A model generated the notes under the pieces. That model was not told where the DNA came from, did not search any database, and worked only from the letters and a program-made list of their open reading frames with translations. Both the position numbers and the translations under genes were made by a program. From JANQOH01 sp965242575 (GTDB lineage: Bacteria > Pseudomonadota > Alphaproteobacteria > UBA7887), in assembly GCA_965242575.1 (NCBI GenBank), contig OZ251461.1:868001-932000 (forward strand): a DNA stretch of 64,000 bases, read 5' to 3'. The stretch's first letter is position 1. Every line of letters begins with the position of its first letter. Shown here piece after piece: positions 51,456 through 60,465 of this stretch.

Positions 51456-52757
51456 TCAGTTAGCCGCAGCAATACGGTTTGGGCTGCTCGCCATCGTCGA
51501 GCGTAATTTTTCCAACCGCCGCTTTTCCTTTTTCGAGAGCGATTCAGTGAGGCGCTTTCGATTGAGCCGGGCGAGCTCATCCAATTTGGCTTTCGAGGCT
51601 TCGGACCTGGTGATATCCTCGCCGAACAGGCCGGTGTCGTAGGCGTCAAGGATGTTGCCATCGATCAGACGATCCAGCTCCGATCCGGCTATGCGCCGCG
51701 GCTTTTCGCCGGAGCCGGGCGCCGGCAGCAGCCAGACGCTGCCGCGCCGCGCCGCGCGGCAGACGATCAGGCTGTGCGTGGTCACGAGAAATTGGGTTTT
51801 CGGAAAACAGTCGACAAACCAGTCGCCGATGCGCTTCTGCCATCCAGGGTGAAGGTGTACGTCGATTTCGTCGATAGCGACGACTCCGGGGAGATTCACC
51901 TTCCCTGCCCCGGCGTCGATGGCGCCGAGCGCCGCGTCGGTTCCGTATATCAGAAACATGAGGCGCATAATCTCGAACGTCAGGCTGAGGATCGACCGGT
52001 AGCCGTCGCTCATATCCTCGACGGAGACCCGCGATCCGAGGCCATCCGTCACCGTGACCCGTTTCGAGGTGACTTCGCTTATGTGCGCCTCGTGCGGCAA
52101 AAGCCCGGAGTTGTTTATGAAGGCGATTACGGCTTCTTGTACATCGTCCGCCTTGTATCCATTTTCGAGTTTCTCGACCTGGAGTTCTTGCAACCAGCGC
52201 AAGCTCTCTCCCAACGCGACGTTTTCGCCGAACGCCGAGAGGTGCGGCGCGAGCCGCGGATGAGACCAATAGAGCCTGTCCATATCCGGGTCGCCGCCGG
52301 AGAAACGCCGAAAAGGACCGAACGACGCGGAAAACCACCCCGTCCCTCCGCCCCAGACCGTCCTGTCGGCGTGTGTTACGTCGGAAAATTTGGCCGCCGG
52401 TGGCTGACCGTTCCGCTTGCGCGAACCGGATTTGGCTTTCATGTGTACTTCCGCGATTATCGGTGCCTCGCTCTGACGGCCGCTCTTAATCCATTTATCC
52501 TTTTCGTGCTGAAGCAACACGACATCGATTCGTCCGGATTTCTCCCCCGTCGCCAGCCAGCGGGACCAGTCCTGGCGGGCGGCTTCGGCGTTCTTCTCGC
52601 CCATGAGCGCCAGCGCCAGGGCGCGCACGACGGTCGTCTTGCCGGAGCCGTTGTCTCCGATCAAGACATGCCACCCCGCCGTTTCCCCGTCGCGCAACTC
52701 GAAGTCGAATTCCCGTATCGACCGGAGATTCCGAATGGCGAGCGACCGGATGTGCAT
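51456..52757 (-). CDS. AAA ATPase of a Septu-like pair (PtuA-like)
   Basis: 433 residues. IRSLAIRNLRSIREFDFELR then VLIGDNGSGKTTVVRALALA (Walker A near 33), a long insert with GWFSASFGPFRRFSGGDPD, VEDMSDGYRSILSLTFEIM (signature near 245), VVAIDEIDVHLHPGWQKRIG (Walker B near 290) and FLVTTHSLIVCRAARRGSVW. This ABC/OLD-like ATPase with an adjacent HNH gene is the PtuA-PtuB arrangement. The C-terminal 60 residues are charged and helical. Codons are less G+C-rich than in parC next door, consistent with a transferred defence module between parC and the 52777 gene. Confidence 0.72.
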   Translation of the reverse strand: MHIRSLAIRNLRSIREFDFELRDGETAGWHVLIGDNGSGKTTVVRALALALMGEKNAEAARQDWSRWLATGEKSGRIDVVLLQHEKDKWIKSGRQSEAPIIAEVHMKAKSGSRKRNGQPPAAKFSDVTHADRTVWGGGTGWFSASFGPFRRFSGGDPDMDRLYWSHPRLAPHLSAFGENVALGESLRWLQELQVEKLENGYKADDVQEAVIAFINNSGLLPHEAHISEVTSKRVTVTDGLGSRVSVEDMSDGYRSILSLTFEIMRLMFLIYGTDAALGAIDAGAGKVNLPGVVAIDEIDVHLHPGWQKRIGDWFVDCFPKTQFLVTTHSLIVCRAARRGSVWLLPAPGSGEKPRRIAGSELDRLIDGNILDAYDTGLFGEDITRSEASKAKLDELARLNRKRLTESLSKKEKRRLEKLRSTMASSPNRIAAAN

Positions 52758-52776
52758 CGGACGGCTCCCGCGCGCC

Positions 52777-53619
52777 TCACTCGAGTCCCGCCGCCGCGCG
52801 GAGGCGGAGGACGATGGGGTAGGCGAAGCCGCCGGGGCGGAGCGCCGGGCCGGCCGCGGTCTCCGCGACGAGGGCCCGGAAGTCCGCGATGGGCGCGGGG
52901 GCCGGGCCGCCGAACGCCGCCTCCGCCAGCGCCGCCGGGGCGAGTTCGAGGAGGGCGGGCAGGTTCTCGCGCAGCGACTCGGCGCGGGCGCGGTCAGCCT
53001 GGACCGCGAGCACGGCGGCGGCGAACGCGCCGGGGCACGCCCAGGCGAAGCCGCGCCGGGCGAACAATTCCATCGCCTCGCGATGCAGCGGGACCAGTTT
53101 CTCCAGCGTTTGCCGCCGGCTCCACTGCCCGGTCGTCCGCGCCACCTTCGCGGTGAACAGCCGGGTGCGCAGCGCGCCGGCGCCGCCGCCGGCGACGGCC
53201 ATGCCGTCGGGCGCGGGGCAGTCGCCGCCGGAGTCCGGCAGCGCCGGGGCGAGGAAGGCGAGGTCCCGCGCGTCCGGCGGCGCCGAGCCGGGCGCCCAGC
53301 CCTGCGCGCGGGCCGCGGCGACGGCGTGAACCGGCGCGGCGTCGACGACGGCGACGACGGTCACGGTCTCGGTCGCGCCGCCGCAGCGCGAGTCCAGCCA
53401 CGCGGCGGCCGCCCGGAGGATGGCGCCGGCATGGGGCTCCAGCGCCCGGGCCGCGCTTTCGGGCGCGGCGTCCACGGCGGCGAGCGCGTAGTCGCCGCCG
53501 TCGCAATCCGCCCACGCCGTCGCGGCGATTCCCTCCGCGTCGTACACCCGTTGCTGCGCCGGCGCCGGGGCCGCCGCCCCCAACGCCGCCGCGCAAAGCC
53601 CCGCCGCCAACGCGCGCAT
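52777..53619 (-). CDS. Secreted hypothetical protein
   Basis: 280 residues from ATG 53619, with a signal peptide (RALAAGLCAAALGAAAPAPA, then QQ). The mature part has scattered Cys (WADCDGGDYAL, DSRCGGATETV, GGDCPAPDGM, WACPGAFAAAV), likely in disulfides, and helices such as LHREAMELFARRGFAWA. I do not recognise a family. Lies 19 bp upstream of, and co-directional with, the Septu-like ATPase; an A/T-rich inverted repeat lies upstream. Probably periplasmic. Confidence 0.65.
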   Translation of the reverse strand: MRALAAGLCAAALGAAAPAPAQQRVYDAEGIAATAWADCDGGDYALAAVDAAPESAARALEPHAGAILRAAAAWLDSRCGGATETVTVVAVVDAAPVHAVAAARAQGWAPGSAPPDARDLAFLAPALPDSGGDCPAPDGMAVAGGGAGALRTRLFTAKVARTTGQWSRRQTLEKLVPLHREAMELFARRGFAWACPGAFAAAVLAVQADRARAESLRENLPALLELAPAALAEAAFGGPAPAPIADFRALVAETAAGPALRPGGFAYPIVLRLRAAAGLE

Positions 53620-53717
53620 TCGCGCCACCGCGTCCTCCCCGCGACCGCACCGGGGGCGGATCGTGCCCCGATCCCGCTCCGGCCGCAAGGGCGGAGTCGT
53701 TTATGGCGGCCTTACCC

Positions 53718-53752
53718 GAGTTTATCGAAAATCGATAAGACGGGATAAACTC
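53718..53752. promoter_or_regulatory. A/T-rich nested inverted repeat, possible operator or terminator
   Basis: GAGTTTATC at 53718-53726 and GATAAACTC at 53744-53752 are a perfect 9-bp inverted repeat; within it TATCGA-AAA-TCGATA at 53723-53737 is a second palindrome. The pair of nested dyads stands out in this G+C-rich sequence. It lies between the end of the autotransporter gene (53778) and the start of the secreted-protein gene (53619), both minus strand, so it may be an operator for the latter or an intrinsic terminator for the former. Confidence 0.5.
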
Positions 53753-53777
53753 CCTATAACCGGGCGCCGGCGCGGAG

Positions 53778-56570
53778 TCAGAACCCGAGCCGCATCTTCG
53801 CGGCCACACCCCAGTCCGGGCCGCCCTCCGGCGCGCCGGCGTCCGCTCCGAAGCGCGCGTAGCCGCCCAGCGTCGCCGCCGCGCCGTCGCCGCTCCAGGC
53901 GTCATAGACCAGCTGCGTCCGCACCTCCCGACCGGCCGACGCAAGCGACACCGCGCGCGCCGCGAACGCCACCTCGCCGTCCGCAACCTCCCGCGCCGGC
54001 GCCAGAACCATCGCCACCCGGCCGCGCGGGCGGAACGGCGCCGACGCCGTAGCCGTCAGCCGGTCCCCCGGAGCGAACACGCCCGCCGCGGAGACGCCGA
54101 CCGCCAGCGAGTCCGAACGCAGCGCGCCCCAGTGTCGGACCAGAGAACCCGGAGCGCCGGGCCGCGCGCCCGTCGACCCGAAACTATAACTCCCGAACGC
54201 CGTCGCCGCGCCCGAGATTGGCTTCTCCACCCCCACATCGACGAAATTCGTCACCGAAGCCGGAGCCGCCCCGAACCCGCCCGACGACCGCATCCCCAGG
54301 CGCGCGCCGCGCTCCCGCAGCGTCCCCGCGCCCAGTTTGACCGACAGCCCGCCGGCGAAGCGGCGGTCGACGCCCACCGCAACCAGACGCGCGCGCGGCG
54401 CCCCGAAGCGGCTCTGGCCGTCCCGACCGGTGAAACTCAACCGCGTCCGCCCGTCGAGGCGCCAGTCTACCCCCACCCCCGGACCCTCGCCGGAGAACGC
54501 CGCGAACGGGCGCACCGAAAGCCCGTCGGCGAACGGGTCGCGGTCGACGGACGCGGCGAAGCCGGTCCGCGCGCCGGGCGCGCCCGCGCCTTGCCCGACC
54601 GTCACCGTCAGCCCCGCCTGCGGCTGGAGCGAGAACCGATAGTCGCGTAGCGGCTCCCCGGCGGCGCCCGGGTCCGGATCGAACGCCCGCCACGCGCGCC
54701 GCGCCGCTCCGGCGCCGTAATCGGCCGGGCCGGCGAAGGAGAACGCCGCGCCCACGCCCAGCGGCGCGACCGTCCACTCGCGCCGCGCCGGCTCCAGGAA
54801 CCCGTCCAGGAGGCTCCCCGAAGTCCAGCCCTCGCCGGCGAGGAAGGCGGCGTTCAGGTCGTGGAGGAACGGAAACCCCTGCTCGTCGTAAACGACGGTG
54901 TCGACCAGCGCCGCGACCGGGCGGACGCTGGCGCCCGGCGGCAGCCGGACCGCGGTGCCCCGCACCGGCGCCGCGCCCGAGCCGGGCAGCGCCATGCTGG
55001 TGAAGCCGACGGGGTTCATCGCCGCGCCCAGGTCGAGGGCGCCGTGGCCGTATGTGTCGGACAAGCCCGTGGTCGAATCGTAGGCGCCGGTCGCCGTGTC
55101 GACCTGCCGCGCCGTCGTCAGCAGCCGGTCGACGATCTGGCTCGCGGTCTTGTTGGGGAACGCCGCCCACACCGCCGCCGCCGCGCCCGCCGCATACGGC
55201 GCGGCGAAGGAGGTGCCGTCCTTGACCGCATGTCCGTAGGAGCACGTGGGGCCCGGGGCATTGTCCGCCGTAGCTGGTCGTGTAAACTTGCTCGCCCGGC
55301 GCGAACAGGCACCAGCGCCTGGCGAAGCCGCAGGTATTGCTGTGGCGGGCCTTGCCGTCGCCGTTCCGGTTCAGCGATCCGACCACGATGACGTGTCCGG
55401 CGATTCCGTCCTCCATCGCGGCGGTGGCCGGCAGGCCGCCGGGTCCGGTCGCGCCGGCGTTCGCCAGGCCGGTGAAGAGGATTCGGCCCCGGTCGGCGAG
55501 ACGCCGCAGCCCCCGCTCTATGGAGTCCTGATACCGGTGCCGCCGACGATAGGTATAGGCCCTGCTGATGACCCCGATATGGGCGCTGGCCGCGGGAACG
55601 GACGAGACGCCTCTTTCGTAAGTCCCCGACAGCCCCGCCATGGACGCGAACGCGGCTTCCAGGTCGTAGGTGAAGTCGTACGACAGGCCGACGAGATTCG
55701 CGTTGTAGGCGACGCCGTGGCCGCCCGACCCGTTGCGCCGCGCGGCGACGATCCCGGCGACCTCCACTTCGTGGTTGTCCCTGTTCCCGCCGTGGACCTC
55801 GTAGGTCGCGATCCCCGCAAGCTCGGGATGGGGCGGGATCTTGACGCCGAAAACCGCGACGGTGACGCCGCCGCCGCCCGGCTCGCCCGTGGTGCGGGCG
55901 GCGTAGCCCTCGGCCGCGCGGATCAACCCGAGCCCGTTGGACCGCGTGTATTCCGCGGTCTTCCACGAACTCGCCGCGTTCGCCGCCGTTGCGGGCGCCA
56001 GCGTCTCGCCCGAGGCCGGCGCGCGGACCGTGTTCGTCGCCGGGCGGACGTTCTGCACCGTGACCGTCACGCTGTCGGTCGCCGTCCGGCCGCCGGCGTC
56101 GGACACCGTCAGCGTGAACGTCAACGCCGCGTCCGCCGTCACTTGCGGCGCCGTGAAGGTCGGGGCGGCGGTGTCCGCGCCGGCCAGCGCCGCCGTCGGC
56201 GTCCCGGTCTGCGTCCAGGCATACGTCAGCGTCCCGCCCTCGGGGGCCGAACTCTCGCCGCCGTCGAGCGCCGCCGCGTCGCCTTCCCAAACGGCGAAAT
56301 CGTCCCCGCGTCCGCGGTCGGCGGCGCATCGCCCGGGGCGGGGGGCGAGGTCGTCCCCGGCGCCGTCCCCGGATCCGGCGCCGGAGGCGAGGTCGGCGCG
56401 GGGCTCGGCGCCGGAGTCGGCGGGGCCGGGGTCGTCGGAGCCGGAGTCGTCGGAGCCGGAGTCGTCGGAGCCGGCTGGCCGCCCCCGCCCCCGCCGCAGG
56501 CCAGCAACCCGACGGAGATCGCCGCCCACGCCAGAAGCGCGAGCCGTTTCGCGAGCAACGTTCGTTTCAT
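53778..56570 (-). pseudogene. Frameshifted S8 (subtilase-like) autotransporter lipoprotein
   Basis: Reading from ATG 56570: lipoprotein signal peptide (AWAAISVGLLAC, then Gly run), a (TPAPT)n linker, a PKD/Ig-like domain, a subtilase-like domain and a C-terminal 12-strand autotransporter barrel ending MRLGF at 53778. Two one-base frameshifts break it: at about 56304-56307 (G4 tract, PTADAG then DDFAVWEGD in another frame) and at about 55247-55258 (before TCSYGHAVKDGTSFAAP). The protease is also degenerate: the Asp motif reads VAVFGVKI, and the usual HGTHVAG is NHEVEVAG; only GTSFAAP (Ser) is normal. Either a decaying pseudogene or an assembly artefact over a pseudoenzyme. Confidence 0.8.
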
Positions 56571-56723
56571 CGTCTTCTTCGCCGCCCGCGAGGACCGCGC
56601 GCGGAAACGCGCCGGGCGGGCGGCTATAATACGCCCCGCCCCGGCGCGCAACGCCGCGGCGTCCGGCCGGGCGGGGACGCGCGAACCGCTCCCGATCCCC
56701 GGCCTTCGGGTTACACTGCCGCC

Positions 56724-57422
56724 ATGGAGCCCGTCCGGCCTGCGCGCATTTCGGCGGCGGTGTTGCTCCGGGCCTACCGCATGGGGCTGTTCCCCATGGC
56801 GGCGGCGCGGCGCGACCCGGAGATCCACTGGGTGGACCCGGAGATGCGGGGCGTCCTGCCGCTCGACCGCTTCCACCTCCCGCGCTCGCTGGCCCGGACG
56901 GCGCGGCGGGAGGCGTTCGCGCTCCGCATCGACGGCGCGTTCGACGCCGTCGTCGCGGCCTGCGCCGCGCCCGCGCCCGGGCGGCGCGCTACGTGGATCA
57001 ACCGCCCCATCCAGCGGCTCTACGGCGAGCTGTTCCGCCTGGGATACGCCCATTCGGTGGAGTGCCGGCGCGGCGGCGTCCTCGCCGGCGGGCTTTACGG
57101 CGTGGCGCTGGGCGGCGCGTTCTTCGGCGAGAGCATGTTCAGCCGCGCCCGCGACGCCAGCAAGCTGGCGCTGGCGCATCTGGCGGCGCGGCTGGCCGCC
57201 GGCGGGTTCCGGCTGCTCGACGTCCAGTTCCACACCGCCCATCTGGCGCGTTTCGGCGCGGTCGAGATTCCGCGCGCCGAATACCTCCGCCGCCTCGCGG
57301 CGGCGCTGGAGGCGGAGGCCGACTTCTATTCGCTGCCGGCGCCGGAGTCCGCCGCCGACTGGCTGCCGTTCGTCCCCTCCGCCAGCGGCGGCCCGGCGCA
57401 GTCGAGCACGATCGCGTCATAG
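56724..57422 (+). CDS. aat: Leucyl/phenylalanyl-tRNA--protein transferase
   Basis: 232 residues. Adds Leu or Phe to proteins with N-terminal Arg or Lys, marking them for ClpAP degradation (N-degron pathway). RMGLFPMAAARRDPEIHWVD then PEMRGVLPLDRFH near the start, SVECRRGGVLAGGLYGVALG then GAFFGESMFSRARDASKLAL in the middle, and FRLLDVQFHTAHLARFGAVE are diagnostic. The 3' 97 bases overlap, antisense, the coding end of the DUF2155 gene. Long C-terminal tail compared with E. coli. Confidence 0.95.
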   Translation: MEPVRPARISAAVLLRAYRMGLFPMAAARRDPEIHWVDPEMRGVLPLDRFHLPRSLARTARREAFALRIDGAFDAVVAACAAPAPGRRATWINRPIQRLYGELFRLGYAHSVECRRGGVLAGGLYGVALGGAFFGESMFSRARDASKLALAHLAARLAAGGFRLLDVQFHTAHLARFGAVEIPRAEYLRRLAAALEAEADFYSLPAPESAADWLPFVPSASGGPAQSSTIAS

Positions 57423-57793
57423 ACCGGGTGTTCGAGGGCGGAGAGGCCCGGGCTCGAGGCGAACATCCAGCCGCGGAACCACGGCTTCGCGGGCGCCTCG
57501 GCGCTCCGCCATTCGAAAACCTCCAGGAACGCGGCGGCGTCGGGCGGAAGTTCGGGCGGCCGCCGCCAGCAGGCGGAGACGCGTATCTCCAGCGTGCCGA
57601 ACCGCGCCGCCGCGCCGGCCTCCGCCGCGATCTCCGACACCCGGCCCGTCACCTTGTCGAGGGCCTGGAGCCGCGCCGCGCCGAACCCGATCCAGCGGTC
57701 GGCGAACGGATCCTCGTCCTCGGCCGGGGCGGAGGCCGCCGCCGCCAGGAGCGCCGCCGCGGCCGCGGCGGCCGTTCTCGATCCCGGCCTCAA
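57326..57793 (-). CDS. DUF2155 periplasmic protein
   Basis: 155 residues; TTG 57793 is proposed as start because it overlaps the upstream stop (TTGA) and begins a signal peptide (RPGSRTAAAAAAALLAAAAS). The mature part has ALDKVTGRVSEIAAEAGAAA, RFGTLEIRVSACWRRPPELP and FRGWMFASSPGLSALEHPVY then LDCAG, the complete DUF2155 pattern known from alphaproteobacteria, where the gene sits by aat. Role unknown, probably envelope-related; two Cys may pair. Convergent with aat, overlapping by 97 bp. Confidence 0.85.
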   Translation of the reverse strand: MRPGSRTAAAAAAALLAAAASAPAEDEDPFADRWIGFGAARLQALDKVTGRVSEIAAEAGAAARFGTLEIRVSACWRRPPELPPDAAAFLEVFEWRSAEAPAKPWFRGWMFASSPGLSALEHPVYDAIVLDCAGPPLAEGTNGSQSAADSGAGSE

Positions 57794-58035
57794 TCCGCGA
57801 ACGGCTCCTCGAGCGAGCGCACCAGGTCGAGCAGGACGGCGCGCATCTGCGCCTCGTCGCAGCCCATCAGCACCGCGTCCTCCAGCGCGTCCCGGCACAT
57901 CTGGCGGATCTCGAGAATGTTCTCGTTGAGCACCTTGATCTTCTCGAGGCAGGCGACGGGCGCGCCGTCCGGCCCGCGCCAGGTCGGCGGCGGGGCCGCG
58001 GGCGGCGCCTTGCGCGCGCCGGGGGCCGCGGTCAC
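57790..58035 (-). CDS. Small conserved alphaproteobacterial protein
   Basis: 81 residues from GTG 58035 (GTGA overlap with mlaD); Pro-rich start, then CLEKIKVLNENILEIRQMCR then DALEDAVLMGCDEAQMRAVL, a single predicted long helix. I recall this short protein between mlaD and the DUF2155 gene in related genomes, without a function. Cytoplasmic or peripheral. Confidence 0.65.
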   Translation of the reverse strand: MTAAPGARKAPPAAPPPTWRGPDGAPVACLEKIKVLNENILEIRQMCRDALEDAVLMGCDEAQMRAVLLDLVRSLEEPFAD

Positions 58036-58487
58036 GGCGAACCCCCGCCGCGCTCCGAGAAGACCAGCTGGGTCATCAGGTCGATCATGTCGGGCGCCGC
58101 CTGCGCGAAGAGGATCTCGCCGCCGGGCGGTATGGTGTCGGTCTCGCCGCCGGGCTCCAGCGCGACGTATGCGCCGCCGAGCAGCCCCTCGGCCTTGATC
58201 GCCGCCGTGGTATCCGCCGTCAGCTTCACGTCGTCGCGCACGCGCATTTCGACGCGGGCCATGAAACTCTCCGGGTCGAGGGCCATGCCGCTCACCGAGC
58301 CGATGGCGATGCCGCTTACGCGCACGTCCGCGCCGACCGACAGCGCGCCGACCGAGGAGAACTCGGCGTACACCGCATAGCCGCCCGCCGGCGCCATGTC
58401 GGCGCGCGAATAGGCGTATCCGAAGAACCCCGCCGCGACCGCGAGAACGACCGCCCCGACCAGGGTCTCGACGATGTTCCGCTTCAT
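58032..58487 (-). CDS. mlaD: Outer-membrane lipid asymmetry protein MlaD (MCE domain)
   Basis: 151 residues. One N-terminal membrane helix (ETLVGAVVLAVAAGFFGYAY), then a single MCE domain: VYAEFSSVGALSVGADVRVS, GIAIGSVSGMAL and AAIKAEGLLGGAYVALEPGG. MlaD forms the hexameric periplasmic ring that carries phospholipids between the outer and inner membranes with MlaFEB. The MlaE and MlaF genes are not here, so the ABC genes 58557-60454 should not be taken for them: that permease is FtsX/MacB-like. Confidence 0.9.
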   Translation of the reverse strand: MKRNIVETLVGAVVLAVAAGFFGYAYSRADMAPAGGYAVYAEFSSVGALSVGADVRVSGIAIGSVSGMALDPESFMARVEMRVRDDVKLTADTTAAIKAEGLLGGAYVALEPGGETDTIPPGGEILFAQAAPDMIDLMTQLVFSERGGGSP

Positions 58488-58556
58488 GGCCTCCCCCGCC
58501 GCGCCGCCGCCCGCCGAATATCGGTTGCGCCGGGCGGGCGGTCAAGCGGCGGCGCG

Positions 58557-59813
58557 TCAGCCGCGCGCGAGGGCGGCGGAGACGTCGATGCGGCAGGCCC
58601 GCAGCGCCGGGGCCAGCGCCGCCGCGGCGCCGAGCGCGACCGCCGCCAGGAAGAGCAGCGGCTCGCCCGCCGCCATCGCCAGCCCGTCGAGGCCGACGCC
58701 GTATTCGCGCCGCAGCCAGCCGCCGGCGGCCAGCGCCGCGCCGTGGCCGAGCGCCAGCCCCAGCGCCGCCCCGGCGGTCGACAACAGGCACCCCTCGACG
58801 AGCATCTGGCGCAGGATCGCGCCGCGGCCCGCCCCCAGCGCGCGCATCACCGCGATGTCGTAGCGCCGCCGCTCCAGCGCGCCCGAGAGCGCCGCGAAAA
58901 TGCCGAGCGCGGCGCTCGCCATCAGCACGTAGGCGAAGGCGCGGAAGCCGTCGACGCCGAAACCTATCGTCTTCGTCAGGCGGGCGATCTCGAACCCCGG
59001 CAGCGCCGCCTGCATCGGCGTCGTCGCGGCGACCAGGCGCGGCAGGACCGCCGCCCCCACCGGGTTGCGCAGTTGGACGAGGAGCGCGGTGACCTCGCGG
59101 TCGCCGCCCGCGCCGCCGGCGAGCAGCGGGCCTTCGCCGCCCGGTTCGTCCTCGGGTTCGCCTTCCCCGCCCCGTTCGCCGCCCTCCGCCCCGCCATGCG
59201 GCGCGTGGACCCGCCACACGCTGTCGATCGACGTGAGGATCAGGCGGTCGAGCACGGTTCCCGTCGGCGCGAACACGCCGACGACGCGGTAGGGCGTGTC
59301 GGCGTGCGCCATGCCGCCGGCGGCGACGCCGTGCGACCCGACGAAGCGGGCGCCGACCTCCAGCCCGCCCTCGGCGGCGGCGCGGGCGCCGACCGTCGCC
59401 TCCAGCGGCGCCCGCCACAGCGCGCCGCGCGCCACCTCGGCGCCGAACAGCGCCGGGTAGGCGTGCTCCGCGCCGACGATGCGCCAGCCGCGGTAGCTGT
59501 CGCCCAGCGCGAGCGGCAGCGCCGCGCCGATCATCGGGTGCCGCGCCAGCGCCCGGGCGTCCTCCAGGCGGACGTTGCCGGTGGGGATGTCGACGTGGAA
59601 CACGCTGGAGAGCACCAGTTGCAACGGGCTGCCCTTCGCGCCCACCACCATGTCCACCCCGCGCGCGTCGCGCTCCAGCGTGTCGCGCAATTGGTCGGCG
59701 AACAGCATCAGCAGGGCGACCGCGCCCACGCCGATGGCGAGCATCGCCACGTTCAGCGCCGTGGTCAGCGGGCGCTGGCGCAGATAGGCGAGCGAGAGGG
59801 CCAGCGCGTTCAC
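58557..59813 (-). CDS. FtsX/LolE-like ABC transporter permease
   Basis: 418 residues. MNALALSLAYLRQRPLTTAL then NVAMLAIGVGAVALLMLFAD is the first membrane helix with the amphipathic start; a large periplasmic domain follows (ARGVDMVVGAKGSPLQLVLS at 45-65), then three helices, with LERRRYDIAVMRALGAGRGA then ILRQMLVEGCLLST near 320, the FtsX-family coupling region. VDMVVGAKGSPLQLVLSSV is typical of the YbbP/DevC-like or LolE-related group associated with lipid or lipoprotein release. Its start overlaps the ATPase stop by four bases. Confidence 0.85.
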   Translation of the reverse strand: MNALALSLAYLRQRPLTTALNVAMLAIGVGAVALLMLFADQLRDTLERDARGVDMVVGAKGSPLQLVLSSVFHVDIPTGNVRLEDARALARHPMIGAALPLALGDSYRGWRIVGAEHAYPALFGAEVARGALWRAPLEATVGARAAAEGGLEVGARFVGSHGVAAGGMAHADTPYRVVGVFAPTGTVLDRLILTSIDSVWRVHAPHGGAEGGERGGEGEPEDEPGGEGPLLAGGAGGDREVTALLVQLRNPVGAAVLPRLVAATTPMQAALPGFEIARLTKTIGFGVDGFRAFAYVLMASAALGIFAALSGALERRRYDIAVMRALGAGRGAILRQMLVEGCLLSTAGAALGLALGHGAALAAGGWLRREYGVGLDGLAMAAGEPLLFLAAVALGAAAALAPALRACRIDVSAALARG

Positions 59814-60454
59814 GCCGCCGCCCCCGGCGACAGGTCGAGCCGCAGCGCGAAGGAGTCGCGGATGCGGCGGTCGTGGCTGGCGACCACCAGCGCCGCGCCG
59901 CGCGCCTCGGCCCGGGCGCGCAGCAGGGCGAGCGCGCGCTCCGCGTTGTCGTCGTCGAGGCTCGAAGTGGGTTCGTCGGCTAGCAGCGCCTTGGGGCCGG
60001 CGGCGAGCGCGCGCGCCAGCGCCGCCCGCTGCGCCTGGCCGCGGCTCAGCATGTGCGGACGGGCGCCGGCCGCGTCGGCGATCCCGAGTTCGCGGAGCGT
60101 GTCATCGACCGCGTCGTCCGCCGCGCCGAGCCCGGCGAACCTCCGCGCCAGCGCCAGATTCTGCCGCACGGTCAGCGCGTCGACCAGGTGCAGGCGCTGG
60201 AGCACTATGCCGATGTGGCGGCCGCGGAAGCGGTCCAGCGCGCCGCCGGAGAGCGCGCCGAGCGCCTGTCCGTCCACCAGCGCCTCGCCCGCGGTCGGCC
60301 GCAGCAGGCCGGCGAGGATGTGCAGCAGCGTGGTCTTGCCGCAGCCGGACGGGCCGTGGACCAGCCATTGCTCCCCCGCCGCGGCGCGCCATGCGTCGAC
60401 GGCGAGGACCGTCTTGCCGGCGTAGTCGTGGCGGATCCCCCGCGCCTCCAGCAT
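59810..60454 (-). CDS. LolD/MacB-like ABC transporter ATP-binding protein
   Basis: 214 residues. Walker A VHGPSGCGKTTLLHILAGLL near 32, FRGRHIGIVLQRLHLVDALT (Q-loop region), signature MLSRGQAQRAALARALAAG near 135, Walker B ALLADEPTSSLDDDNAE and the switch VVASHDRRI. The FQ-loop and SRGQ form match the LolD/YbbA group that pairs with FtsX-type permeases, here the gene directly downstream. The motor couples ATP hydrolysis to mechanical action of the periplasmic domain. Follows the NDUFA12 gene by 11 bp. Confidence 0.88.
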   Translation of the reverse strand: MLEARGIRHDYAGKTVLAVDAWRAAAGEQWLVHGPSGCGKTTLLHILAGLLRPTAGEALVDGQALGALSGGALDRFRGRHIGIVLQRLHLVDALTVRQNLALARRFAGLGAADDAVDDTLRELGIADAAGARPHMLSRGQAQRAALARALAAGPKALLADEPTSSLDDDNAERALALLRARAEARGAALVVASHDRRIRDSFALRLDLSPGAAA

Positions 60455-60465
60455 GGGGCGGGGTC

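Noticed and set aside
56400..56480. 15-bp repeats (GTCGTCGGAGCCGGA) as a mobile or CRISPR-like array
   Set aside because: They encode the Thr/Pro linker after the lipoprotein signal of the autotransporter; no spacers.
58032..60454. Mla phospholipid transporter operon (MlaD with the neighbouring ABC genes)
   Set aside because: The adjacent permease is FtsX/LolE-like with a large periplasmic domain, not MlaE; the genes are separated from mlaD by 69 bp.
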